64,000 nt of DNA from Semisulcospira habei (lineage: Eukaryota > Mollusca > Gastropoda > Semisulcospiridae). The position numbers and the translations under genes are program-made. The notes under the pieces are model-generated. The model did not search any database. It had not been told where the DNA came from and worked only from the letters and a program-made list of their open reading frames with translations. The first letter of the stretch is position 1. Every line of letters starts with the position of its first letter. The stretch lies in contig BTPG01000002.1 of NCBI GenBank assembly GCA_036245525.1, positions 169,207,028 to 169,271,027 on the forward strand, in the 5' to 3' direction. Shown piece after piece: positions 52,030 to 62,442 of the stretch.

Positions 52030-54150
52030 TATAAATCATTCATCATAGGAATAGAAAATCTCTTTAAATTTTGGTAATTCGTCGAGCTTTTTTTTAAAAG
52101 AATTTATGTTAGGTGCTTTTTTTTAATGAAACTGGTAACTCATTCCAAACAATGGCAACTCTGTTAGAAAAACAGAACTTTCGCAGGTTAGTGTTGCAGT
52201 GCCTTACAAAGATTTTACCTTCAGAGTTTCGGGTTCTGTCACAAACTGGTGCTGCAAAAAAGTCATTCCAATTTAGGTCGTCGATGCCATTATAAATTTT
52301 AAAAACTTGTATTAAGTCACCACGTATTCTACGTCCACGTAAGGAGTGTAGTCCAAAGTATTTGAGTCTGTCTAAGTAAGTCATATTTCTACATTCTTTA
52401 ACCAGCTTTGTTGCTCGTCTCTGTACCCTTTCGGGTGCAACTGATTGTCTCTTTAAACCTGGGTACCATACAGTGTTTGCGTATTCTAAATGTGGTCTGA
52501 CTAGTGATTTATTCAGTTTACTAAAAATATCCTTATCCAAATAATTAAAGGCTCTCTTAATTACTCCAACCATTTTGTTGGATTTATTGATACAGTTTTG
52601 AATATGGGGGTCAAAGGATAGAGCTTTATCAAAAACAACACCTAAGTCTCTTTCCTCCTAACAAGATACCACCTTTCTAATGTCGCTGTTAACTTTCATC
52701 AAGTAATCATGTTCAGGATTGTTCCTTCCAGCATGCAAGACCTTGCATTTCTCTACATTAAAATGCAAGTCCCATGTGTCTGACCACTCTTGCAAGTGAT
52801 CCAAATCATACTGCAACACGTCTTTATTACTCGATTTATTATAGATTTTAGTATCGTCTGCGAATATTTTGCACATGCTATTAACACAGTCTGGCAAGTC
52901 ATTTATAAATATTGTAAATAATATAGGTCCTAGGATGCTTCCTTGAGGTATACCGCTCAGCACCTTTATTTTATCTGATTTTGCATTTTCAACTTTTACC
53001 ACTTGTTCTCTATCACGTAGGAAACTTCTTATCCAATTGGAAATGTTTCCACATACACCTTAGGCCTCTAGCTTCTGAAGAAGCCTTTCATGAGGAACAG
53101 TGTCAAATGCTTTTCTAAAGTCTAAGTATATGATGTCAACCGTTTTTTTGTTGTCAATCAAGGAAGTTACATCATCCATAACCTGTAGTAATTGAGTAAC
53201 ACATGATCGTTTCTTTCTAAAACCATGTTGGCATTCAGTGTACAAATTATTCATAGTAAAATGATTAACGATCTCATCTTGGACTATAGACTCCAAAACT
53301 TTACATACTATACACGTTAAACTTACTTGTCTGTAATTTCCTGCATCTGACCTAAAACCTTTTTTAAAAAATAGCACTTACCTGACTTAAGGGAAAGTGT
53401 AAATAGTGAGCAAAGTGGTTCTGCTAACTCATTACACAACTCTTGTAGAACTTTGAGGGGGATGCAGTCTGGACCTTGAGCTTTAGAATGATTTAATTTT
53501 TTTAATTTTTTCTTGACAATATCAGGAGTTCTTACAATATCAGTTATGGTGCACCCATTCGATTTTGAGCCTCTACCAAGCAATGGAACATTACTCAAAT
53601 TTCTTTCACAAATACACTTGAGAAAAATGTATTCAAGGTTGCTGCCTTTTCATGATCAGCTACAGCAAGTGTGCCATCTTCTTTTTTAAGTGTATTTATT
53701 CCAGAATTATACTTAGTTTGTTCCTGTACATACTTCCAAAATATTTTAGGGTTCATTTTACATTTATTTGCAATATTTCTTTCATGTAATTTTTTATTAC
53801 GTTTTATTAATTTATTACAATCGTTTCTTAATGTAATATATCTTTGGTAATCCCTACCTTCTTTAGTTTGAAGATATCTTTTATACAACTTATGCTTCTT
53901 TTTAATCATTCTTAAAGCACCCTTATTCATCCAAGATGGTGTGGTTCTTTTATGTGATTTACTCATCACTTTTGGGATGTGCAACTCCATACCTTTCAAA
54001 ATCGAAGACTTAATTAATGCCCAGAGTTTTTCCACTCCGCGATTTTCAGGTTTACTAGTTGTAAAGTCTATATTTGCGATATGTGCTCTCAGACTATCAT
54101 AGTCTCCCTTTCCAAGGCTAAAGGAATATTTATTACTCTGCGTCACCTTT
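52030..54150 (-). pseudogene. LINE ORF2 linker, reverse transcriptase and C-terminal domain, broken
   Basis: A basic linker (KRTTPSWMNKGALRMIKKKHKLYKR) leads into the reverse transcriptase: NHSKAQGPDCIPLKVL, NYRQVSLTCIVCKVLE, GFRKKRSC, DIIYLDFRKAFDTVPHERLL (motif A), SGIPQGSILGPILF (motif B) and CKIFADDTKIY (motif C, FADD). The C-terminal part reads RPHLEYANTVWYPGLKRQ...RVQRRATKL, then FSNRVAIVWNELP. Stops interrupt it at about 53060 (TAA) and 52658 (TAG). Frameshifts lie near 53595 and 53350. Another, at an A/T run near 52115, hides the true end NSFKKKLDELPKFKEIFYSYDE. Confidence 0.85.
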
Positions 54151-54892
54151 ACCTTAGGTACATACAGCTGGAAGAGTAAAACATCGTGGTCACTCTTGCC
54201 AATGGGATCCAAATGTTGAATATCTGAAGTTAGCAACTCATCATTTACTAATATTAGGTCATCTAATGTTGACCTCTGACCTTGCCTATGTCTTGTTGGA
54301 TTTTTCACCATCTGAATCAGGAAGGCATCCCTTATGCACTCCACAATTTGATTATTTTTCTCACCTGTCCAGGAGCCATCCCATCCTGCATACGGGAAAT
54401 TAAAATCTCCGAAAATGCAAATTTTGGCATATGTTTGTATCTCCTCGGATCGTAAAAGTTGTAATAGTAAATCTGTGTTTTCAGTTGTGGAGCTAGGGCT
54501 TCTATACACACAACCAACAAGAATTTTTCACCAGAAGCACTCACAAAACAGCACCACAAGCTCTCTTCAAACTTACTATTGTTCAATATTTCACATTCTT
54601 GAGCATTTAACTTTTTGTTAAAGTAAAGGGCAACTCCTCTCTTAGGGTTTGTGTTAAGAAACATATCATAATTTGGTAACGTGTATTCTGACTCCAGTGG
54701 AGTATAGATTTGATTTTTAGCTTTCACTTCAGTAAGACCAATGATGTCAGGCTTCATATCATCAATCCTTTTTAAAAGTTCACTCTTTTTATTTAACAGA
54801 TAATCGACATTACTGTATAAGACTGTACAGAATTTGGAATCAATTGAAGAAAAAAGACAAGACGAAGAGCAAGAAGAAAGATGACAAGACAA
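54150..54892 (-). pseudogene. LINE ORF2 endonuclease domain, frameshifted
   Basis: An exo-endo-phosphatase fold nicks the target DNA. It starts near CTVLYSNVDYLLNKKSELLKR, with KPDIIGLTEVKAK holding the catalytic Glu. The frame shifts near 54510. The second frame supplies YRSPSSTTEN, IFGDFNFP (catalytic Asp/Asn), RSTLDDLIL and GKSDHDVLL (the SDH motif). All hallmark motifs are present across the two frames. Confidence 0.8.
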
Positions 54893-54997
54893 AAAAAAAA
54901 TCTAAAGTTGCTGAAGATGAATGTCTAGTATCGCTTTCAGTATATGTACACTTATTTACATTTGAAGATTTTTTTGTGTGGGCTGTCATACTGTCAA

Positions 54998-55577
54998 TTG
55001 TCTGCCCCTGCTTGTGTGGCAGAAGCATCCTGTTGTGCTACAGTAGCTCTGGTTTTTCTGGCGACGATCTTCAAAGCTCTGTAGTCTATCATCAAATTTT
55101 CCTCCCCTCCCTGCACCCTCTCTCTTATCTCCTCCCTTAGTTCCTTAATTTTTTCTCTTTCCTTGGGGGTACTGTCATTGTTGATATAAATAATAATAAT
55201 AATAAGCGCATTAAATAGCGCATCAAATGCGTGCGTTTGGGGGTTTGTTTTTATTCAAATCAAAAATCCCCTTCAACATCTTCTTCTTGGTTCCCTCAGT
55301 CTTCACCACCAGTCTCAACAGTCTTGGTCTGACATTTTGTCCTATTTTAAAGGTCCCCAACCTGACTGAGCTATCTACCTCATCTGCATCCACATCTGGC
55401 ATCTTTCTCACCAGCTCGCGCACCCTGTTTCTATCATCTCTCATCCTTTCTTCTGCTGTCTCTCCCTCACTCTCACTCAGATTCGCCACAATTATGTTCA
55501 ACTTTCTCTTTTCTCTCTCTTCTGCTTCCTGCATATATTCCTTAACTTTTTGTTCAATGGACTCAGGTAGTATGCGT
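54998..55577 (-). pseudogene. LINE ORF1 (nucleic-acid chaperone type), interrupted
   Basis: The first part (55.57-55.22 kb) reads KRKLNIIVANLSESEGET, then VDSSVRLGTFKIGQNVRPRLLRLVVKTEGTKKKML, typical of LINE ORF1 RRM-like proteins that coat the RNA. It stops at KPPNARI, where a 37-bp insertion ending in an ATT repeat intervenes (about 55189-55224). Beyond it the protein resumes (INNDSTPKEREKIKELREEIRERV, IDYRALKIVARKT) and ends at a TGA near 54998. The N-terminus is missing. Confidence 0.75.
55189..55224 (-). mobile_element. Tiny L2-type LINE 3' end inside ORF1
   Basis: About 37 bases (GATGCGCTATTTAATGCGC plus an ATT repeat) split ORF1 between ARI and INNDSTP. The sequence is the terminal hairpin and tail type of L2 LINEs, so this is likely a severely 5'-truncated insertion. 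Confidence 0.6.
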
Positions 55578-55579
55578 TA

Positions 55580-56600
55580 GTAAGATTTAGTCAGGTTGTG
55601 AAGCGTTATGGTTCAATTATGTTGGTTTGGAATTGGTTGGGATAACCGGTGATTTTCCTATGTAGCTATTTACCGAGATGGATAACCAAGGAATGTGAGG
55701 TGTGTATGCCTAAGTCGTTATGAAGGTAGTACGTGGCTGTGTTGAGTATAATCTTTTCCAATGTACAAATCCGTGTATGGTGCGTGTGTCAGATTATAGT
55801 CTGTTTCAATGTAGTGACAGAGTTATGGTGTATTGCGAAAGTAGTTCGTGTTATGAAGCACGTGTGTGTGAATGAACGTGTGAGAGTTATTTGTATCAAC
55901 CATGTTACGTAAGGTGCCTCATATTATCCAAGTTGTGTGTGTGTTGCAAGTGTTATGATGTCAGGACTTTGTGTACAGAGTTCTTGTGTGGAGCGGAGCG
56001 ACGTGACGCCGAGACGTCAGTCAACAGAGGCTACCTCCAGAGGGACCTATCGTGTGGTCATTTTTTCACCACTCGAGGAGTGAACGACCGGTGCCTAGAC
56101 ACCCGGGTCATCAGAGACTGCACTACGGGAGCGAGTCAAGAGGACGTCAAAGATGACCAAAGTTTCTCTCTTCACCTCGCACATGTCACTTCCGTGGTGA
56201 CGACCTTGAATCCCTTCAGTTCCCGAGTTCTGGCCCTTGCATTTGTTGAGAAGTCCGGATTTTCATTAGGGTAGCACTAGTCTGTAGCATGTAGCCTTAA
56301 AGAAGCGAAAACTGGCTCGGAGTCGGCCTGCCATTGCCCCCGCGCTATTAATACAGACAGTACGGTACCGCTAGCAACGGTTACGCGATAGAAAAACTAC
56401 CCACCTGCAGGCACCCTTCCCGCTTCATTGCAGCCCAACTTTCACTAGTTATCGGGGTTTTTTGTGTTTTTTTTTTATGAATCGGGTGCACAGAACGTGC
56501 GCGGGAGACCCTGTAGTTTTCTGATGGAGAAAAACATTTAAGTTACATAATGGTAGTTATTGTGACAGTTCAGTCCAAAAATATAAACACGCCGCTTTCG
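55580..56600. other. Sequence upstream of the LINE, unclassified
   Basis: G/T-rich on the + strand to 55930 (repeated TGTGTGT and GTTATG words), then a 127-codon frame at 55891-56274 with no motif. It may be flank or another element's end. Confidence 0.3.
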
Positions 56601-56609
56601 GCCGACCCT

Positions 56610-56960
56610 TAAACGAAACATGCTGCCTATCCAAAGGCTATCCTAGATCACTGAGATACCCTCAGCCTTTGTAGTTTAATAGGGGCAAGAAAACCGACAA
56701 AAATGATCGGTTACGCCGGTTCAAAAACCGTAATTTGGAACTTTGTTTTATTATTTTCATGTTATTTTAAAATCAAACATGTTGTATATCCAAAGCTAAG
56801 TTCCAGATCTAAAATGAGATGATCGTTAACGCCGGTTCAAAATTGCAGTTGAAATTTTGTTATCATTTTTGTGTTGTTTTTAAATTGAACATGCTGTTTA
56901 TCCAAAGCTAAGTTCCAGATCTGAAGATACCCTTAGCCCGTATGTAGTTACACACTAAAG
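56610..56960 (+). repeat. Three diverged tandem units of about 120-150 bp
   Basis: Each unit has AAACATGnTGnnTATCCAAAG, CTAAGTTCCAGATCT and GCCGGTTCAAAA. Starts are near 56618, 56777 and 56886. Confidence 0.6.
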
Positions 56961-56989
56961 TATGACTGACCGTTAAAGAATTTGGCGAT

Positions 56990-57303
56990 TACTGACGTCC
57001 GGTTCAAAAATCGGCCGGGCGCCATGCGACACTGATTTTCACAGAGTTGCCGTTATGATTATTTTCATGTTTTTCCCTCCATACACCCATCAAAGACAAG
57101 CAAATGATAAATAAATAGCATGTACCTGTGCTTTGGGTTCGTTGTCAAATGCAGCCGAAGTGAGAGGAAAAAAAAACAAGCAGAAGCCATGTGCCGCCTG
57201 CAGCCGTAAGTCCAGACTTGAAGAGTTATCGTTGACTCCACTCTTGGAATTTCGCGCCATGCCGTCATGGAGGATTTCCCAGAAGGGAGTGCTGTATTCT
57301 TCA

Positions 57304-57345
<42 letters not shown>

Positions 57346-57940
57346 TAAAAGTCAATGCTTCGGGGAGTGCTTTGTTCTTCACCATTTTTTTTGTAAAAGT
57401 CGATGCTTCTGTTATTTTCACATTACACGGCAAAAATTGAAAGAGTTTCGGACGCAAGAGACCTATTAGAATGTGATACGACAGACCAAGACCCCGCAAA
57501 TGGAACAAAAAGCTTGCAAATTGAAGTGTCCACACTTACGGGCAGCTTCTACAGTTAAGGCGTCAAGAGACGTCGGCCACGGTACGAGACACGGGGGACT
57601 ACTCAGAAGCGTGCTACGCCAGAAACTACACGCCTCGACGTGGAAGGACGGATCGTTACAGAACGATAACACCAGTGACACAGGTTGGATTGTGAGGACA
57701 ATTACCTAGCCTGGCTTTTACGTTGTGTATGTGTATGCGGTGTTGATGTGCTTTTAGTGTAAGGTGTAAAGAATATTTTGAATTTACGTTATTTGTTTGT
57801 TAAGAGTGAAAGGGCCTTGAAGAAAGAGAAATAGTGTTTGAGTTGTACCGCGTGAATGCGCCTGTCTGAGTCAGTGGCGGTGTATATGCGTCTGTTGTGC
57901 TAAGAGTCTGTGCGTGCGACTGGGGAGAGTCTGCGTGCGT
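56990..57940. other. No recognised feature apart from the T run
   Basis: GACGTCGGCCACGGTACGAG and GCCTCGACGTGGAAGG have a coding-like look but sit in short frames only. No domain, TIR or tail was found. Confidence 0.3.
57307..57344. repeat. T homopolymer
   Basis: A 38-T run followed by GTAAAAGTCnATGCTTC, which recurs once at 57393, so it may derive from a small duplication. Confidence 0.85.
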
Positions 57941-57943
57941 TAC

Positions 57944-58084
57944 ATGGGTCGACCATGATAATTCAAGGGTAGTGCCAGATTGGCTTGGCGCCAACAGGCG
58001 CCAAGCCAATCTGGCACTACCCTTGAATTATCATGGTCGACCCATCTCCTGCTGTAGTGCCGGCGTCAGGGCTGAATGGGTTAA
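57944..58084. mobile_element. Family A hairpin with perfect 49-bp arms
   Basis: Arms 57944-57992 and 57997-58045 are exact complements around AACA. Both carry the private GATTGGCTTGG variant. The right end is GGGCTGAATGGGTTAA (TTAA 58081-58084); the left outer end is missing. Confidence 0.85.
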
Positions 58085-58195
58085 TGACAGGTTTACGGTA
58101 TTCAGCCCGGACCGTTTTTCACGGCAAGAGCTAACTTGACCATGATTAGCATAATCGGTCGCTGGGTCCCTCGGTTCGCTGACGGCATGTTGTCA

Positions 58196-58296
58196 TTAAC
58201 CACTTCAGTGCCGAAATTCTTTTCTTTTTAAGCGCACCACACAACCTGCAAGAGGCGTAGACCGCGGGGGCCTCATGAGGATCTATGCTTCTTGCT
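58196..58296. mobile_element. Family B hairpin with deleted centre
   Basis: It opens TTAACCACTTCAGTGCCGAA. CAAGAGGCGTAGACCGCGGGGG meets CCTCATGAGGATCTATGCTT. Confidence 0.65.
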
Positions 58297-58383
58297 GGCC
58301 TCCGTCGGTCCGCGTTTCTCTGAAAGTGTGATGGTGTTTCTCAGACGCAGGTTCTAGCCGCTGTAGCTGCGAAAACGCACAGG

Positions 58384-58430
58384 TCTGCAAGAGACATGGA
58401 TCCTCATGAGCCCCCACAGTGGGGGCGGTT
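58384..58430. mobile_element. Family B left arm fragment
   Basis: CTGCAAGAGACATGGATCC, TCATGAGCCCCCACAGTGGGGG; the right arm is missing and H sequence follows. Confidence 0.5.
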
Positions 58431-58459
58431 TTGCTTGTTTGTTTTTTTGCTTGTTTTTA

Positions 58460-58880
58460 AGTACCTTCTATTTTATTGAAGGGACTTTTTAGGACGGGTC
58501 GCGGTGGGGCGAATTTAATAGCATGTCCATGATGTCAAAGGCGGGCAGGCTAAACCTCTAACAACTGAAGTAATAAGATAAAAATTACGTCACGTCTAGT
58601 TATGCTAACCTCGCTGCTGAACGTACATTTGGCGCGCATCGCCGTATGTGCGTATGTGTGTGCGTATATATGTAAACAAGAGAATCTCCAAGCTTGAAAT
58701 TTTGTGAAATACTTTCTTAAGTGGGTAGCTAAGAGAGCCTCCGAGCATATTGTAATTGAATGTCACATTGACCCAGATTAGAGTCCGTAATTTTTGTCAT
58801 ATTTACTTGAACTTTTGCATATAGCTAGTTTGAAGAAAGACATTGGATGAGTTAGTCGTTAGCCAGCTTTATATCCTTTC
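58460..58880 (+). repeat. Family H repeat
   Basis: It matches 61637-61978 closely (GGGACTTTTTAGGACG, GGTGGGGCGAATTTAA, CATGTCCATGATGTCAAAGG) and continues with GAGTCCGTAATTTTTG and TTTTGCATATAGCTAG, shared with 35175. Confidence 0.75.
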
Positions 58881-59023
58881 AACTTCTTTAGTAAAAAATT
58901 AATTCTTTTCAGAAAATAATTAAAACGGTAAAATACCTTCACATCTAGAGAAAGTCAGACAGTGCCGGTGACGTAAAAGCAACTCCGTCACCACGCAGAC
59001 ACTGATACTCTAAATATGACGTA

Positions 59024-59137
<114 letters not shown>

Positions 59138-59142
59138 TATGT

Positions 59143-59601
59143 GCGCATCTCTAAAAGGCATCGATCCTAATCTGCCCGCAGGGTACATGTATATCTATGC
59201 ATCTTGAGGATGTTTGGAGCGCGCGCATGCACTCACGCACGCACACGCATACACACACATCAACGCGCTTTCAGAAGAGCATGCAGGTGTACTTAGTATA
59301 TAGCATGTAGCTAGGTAAAGTCAACCTGATTTAACACAAATTATAGCAAGACTGAAATTGTACCGTGAAATTCTAGTTTTGTCACCATTTTCGCAAGTCT
59401 TGAAGCGAAAGCAAAACTCATATCACGTTAAATATAAAATTACGTAAAAAAAAAAAAAAAAAAAAAAAAACGTCATGACAAATGACGTTTGACAAACCAA
59501 TGACACAAATGCGCGCATCTCCAAGCGGCATAGATCCTCAAGTGCCCAGAGGGCGCATGAACATCTATGCCTCTTGAGGATGTTTGCAGCGCGCGCATGC
59601 A

Positions 59602-59666
<65 letters not shown>

Positions 59667-59905
59667 CGATGCGCTTTCAGAAGAGCATGCAGGTGTACTT
59701 AGTATAGCATGTAGCTAGGTAAAGTCAACCTGATTTCACACAAATTATAGCAAGACTGAAATTGTACCGTGAAATTATAGTTTTGTCACCATATTCCCAA
59801 GTCTTGAAGCGAAAGCGAAACTCGTATCACGTTAAATATAAAATTAAGTAAAAACAAAAACAAAAAATACGTCATGACAAATGACGTTTGACAACCAATG
59901 ACGCG
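59143..59905 (+). repeat. Tandem duplication of about 370-bp units
   Basis: Unit 1 (59143-59510) and unit 2 (59511-59905) share a B-variant hairpin (CATCTCCAAGCGGCATAGAT), AC-rich sequence, GCGCTTTCAGAAGAGCATGC, AGGTAAAGTCAACCTGATTT and CGTCATGACAAATGACGTTT. The AC tract is short in unit 1 and about 55 bp in unit 2. Confidence 0.8.
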
Positions 59906-60089
59906 TGTGCACTGCGCGCGCCCCTTCTAGAGTTCAATATGACGCATTGGCACAGCTGCGAGGCTTTTTCAGAAGGAGATATTTCAACATCAGTATCAGG
60001 TCAAAGACAAACTGTAGAGACCCTTGACAGCGAAGAGAGCTCTCATATAGAAAGGACTTTGTGGGTTACGGTTCATCCCATCTTGTTTT

Positions 60090-60768
60090 TTGTTGTTGGG
60101 GGGGGGGGGGACCTTCTATCTGACACAAAAGGCCTCCCGGCGCTAGGTATTACTTCAAGTGGCCGAAAAATCAAACAACATTGAAGGAGGGGGGGGGGGA
60201 GGCCGGGGGAGGGGATGGGGGGGGGGGGCGGGAGGTGGGGTAGGCGCGTCACCCTTTTGGTTAGTTCGGGGTGTAACGTCCACGGCACCGAAGTGATAAT
60301 GGACGGCCCTAACGGGCGGGTTATTGGGGACAGGGAAATCTCTTGCTTATGGAGTACGGCCTGAACACTGATCAATTCAGGCGCACTGTAACTGTGCCAC
60401 TTTGATTTACCAGAACTTTCAACAGACGTGCTATTGAACAAGCCCGTCTTTTTTCCCTGGATTGTGAGTACAGCTACCGGGGCCGGGACGGGGATTCGAA
60501 CCCACGACCCGGCGATTCCCGCCTTCGCTCTCTTGCTCCGACGCTTAACCGCCTGAGCTATTTCGGACTCTAACGCGTCACCCGCCCGTTCATGACATTC
60601 ACCTCCACATCTCGCCACCCGCCAAAATATCGAACAGCGGGGGAGAGGGGAGGTGGTGTTCCAAACTGCAAAAAAAGGGACTGTTATAGCATTTTAAAGA
60701 ATTTTGGGTCTGAAGGGGGTCCCCCAACACACAACCCACCCCACCCCCACCCTCGATCCGCCCCTGCC
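60090..60768. mobile_element. Family P element interrupted by SINE T copy 4
   Basis: GACCTTCTATCTGACACAAA and AGGCCTCCCGGCGCTAGG (left) plus CGCCAAAATATCGAACAGCG and TTTTAAAGAATTTTGGG, closing CTCGATCCGCCCCTG (right), match P. The SINE sits at 60255-60570. Confidence 0.65.
60255..60570 (-). mobile_element. tRNA-headed SINE (family T), copy 4
   Basis: The sequence matches the other T copies. A perfect 10-bp duplication, CGCGTCACCC, flanks it (60245-60254 and 60574-60583). It interrupts a G/C-rich P element, which continues on both sides. Confidence 0.85.
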
Positions 60769-60901
60769 CTGTCTGGAAGGCTGTGGCAAGTGCCTTCCAG
60801 AAGTAAGCTGAGAGAATACTTCAGACGATATGTGATGGACGGCCGCCTCGTTCTAACGATTCTCCCCATATAAGGCCATATAAAGACAGGCAGGAACGCT
60901 G

Positions 60902-61229
60902 TAGAATCCGAAATAGCTCAGGCGGTTAAGCGCCGGAGCAAGACAGCGAAAGGAATCGCCGGGTCGTGGGTTTGAGTCCGTGTCCCGGCCCCGGTAGCTG
61001 GACTAGCAATCCAGAGAAACAGACGGGCTTGTTCCATAGGATGTCCGTTGAAAGGTTCTGGTAAATCAAAGTGGCACAGTTGCAGTGCGCCTGAATTGAT
61101 CAGTGTTCAGGTCGTACTCCATAGGCAATGGATTTCCCTCCCCCCCCCCCCCTCCCCATAAACCGCCCGTCAGGGCCGTCCATTATACCTTCAGTGCCGT
61201 TGACGTTAAAGCCCGAGCTAACCAACCAA
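60902..61229 (+). mobile_element. tRNA-headed SINE (family T), copy 5
   Basis: This is the only plus-strand copy: AATCCGAAATAGCTCAGGCG, then GGGTCGTGGGTTTGAGTCCG, ending CGAGCTAACCAACC. GGCAGGAACGCTG (60889-60901) and GGCAGGAAAGCTG (61230-61242) form a 13-bp target duplication with one mismatch. A C-homopolymer at 61139-61153 replaces part of the body. Confidence 0.82.
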
Positions 61230-61387
61230 GGCAGGAAAGCTGAGACACTGATATTTTTCCTCGGTATGGCGTCAACCCCTTCCCTCCCCTGCCGCAGTGG
61301 ACGCGCGTCCCGTTTCTGAAATATGTGTTCAATTAACACTCACCGAAAAACTCAACGCGCGCAAGAAACACGGATACAAATCGGTCT

Positions 61388-61455
61388 AAGCAAGAGGCAT
61401 AGATCTGTGCCTGTTGCATCGGGATCGCGTTTATTTTTTTCTCGGCAATAAAGGA
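61388..61455. mobile_element. Family B remnant
   Basis: GCAAGAGGCATAGATCTGTGCC, TGTTGCATCGGGATCGCG and TTTCTCGGCAATAAAGG keep the outer parts without the GC stem. Confidence 0.45.
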
Positions 61456-61636
61456 AGTTACATTTTCGTTATCACTCTTTGTTGAAGCGTGTTCGACATG
61501 CACCCAGTATCAGATGACGCTGTGATCGACTTTTTTTTTATATATGTGTGCTGGTTTGTGATTCTGAATGGTATGGCCCTGGGCGGTTGGGTCCAGAATC
61601 ACAAACGAGCGCAGTCTTTTTTCTTCTATCTCATTT

Positions 61637-61978
61637 TTAAGTCACTTCTACTTAAGGGACTTTTTAGGACGATTCGCGGTGGGGCGAATTTAAGAGCATG
61701 TCCATGATGTCAAAGGCGGGCAGGCCAAACCTCTAACAACTGAAGTAACAAGATAAAAATTACGTCATGTCTAGTTACGCTAACCTGGCTGCTGAACGTA
61801 CATTTGGAGCGAAGCGTCGTACTATGTGCGTATGTGCTTATGTATGTATATAAACAAGAGAATCTCCGATATTTCTGTACACACAAGCTTGAAACTTGGC
61901 GAAATACTTTTTAAGTGAGTGGCTAAGAGAACCTCCGAGCATATTGTAATTGAATGTCTCATTGTAGACTTATAACAA
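61637..61978 (+). repeat. Family H repeat, 3' part missing
   Basis: AAGGGACTTTTTAGGACG, GCGGGCAGGCCAAACCTC, AAACAAGAGAATCTCC and CATATTGTAATTGAATGTC match 58460. No TTTTGCATATAGC end is present. Confidence 0.72.
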
Positions 61979-62279
61979 CCGGTTTTTAGGATGTGGGTTG
62001 ACCATGTTTAGTACCGCTCCGGTATGTGGTGGCTTATGGTTGTCTGGTTCTGGTGCTGTGTACCTGGTGTGGTGTTATGTCTGTTATGTCATGGGGTGGT
62101 GTGCGTGTAGCCTGCAGGTGGTGACCGGGGTTCGGCGGGTTGTATTGTTTGTTTTTGTGGTTGGCGGGGCTGTTATTGTTGGTTTGGCTTTTTACGGGTC
62201 GGCGTTTTATTGGCTGTTTGGGACAGGGGTACGGTTTTGTTGATTAGACGGATAATAGATGTATGTGGTAGGTTGGAGC

Positions 62280-62320
62280 AGAGAGAGAGAGAGAGAGAGA
62301 GCGAGCGAGAGAGAGAGAGC

Positions 62321-62353
<33 letters not shown>

Positions 62354-62377
62354 CGAGAGCGAGCGAGTGGAGGGGGA
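62280..62377. repeat. (GA)n with GC interruptions
   Basis: AGAG interrupted by GCGAGCGAG steps. The 250 bases before it (61990-62270) are strongly G/T-skewed with no recognised feature. Confidence 0.9.
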
Positions 62378-62410
62378 GAACATTTTAGGGTGAAGGGGAT
62401 TGTTTTAGGG

Positions 62411-62414
<4 letters not shown>

Positions 62415-62442
<28 letters not shown>

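Larger units (their letters stand above)
51965..55577 (-). mobile_element. CR1/L2-like non-LTR retrotransposon, nearly full length, inactive
   Basis: Read on the - strand, the order is ORF1 (55.57-55.0 kb), apurinic-type endonuclease (54.89-54.15 kb), reverse transcriptase (53.6-52.66 kb) and a C-terminal domain (52.65-52.03 kb). The element is 5' truncated at about 55577, where an in-frame TAA precedes ORF1. It carries two in-frame stops, at least three frameshifts and a 37-bp insertion in ORF1. It has no intact ORF and could not move by itself. I place it in the CR1/L2 group from the domain set and C-terminal motifs; clade assignment needs an alignment. Confidence 0.85.

Noticed and set aside
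57065..57709. 156- and 78-codon frames
   Set aside because: The long one is carried by a T38 run read as Lys; the other has no motif or splice context.
60073..60618. 181-codon frame on the - strand
   Set aside because: It translates SINE T copy 4 and the P element. The same SINE peptide (KRRSRRAKGIAGSWVRIPVP-like) appears at 41257-41451 in another copy.
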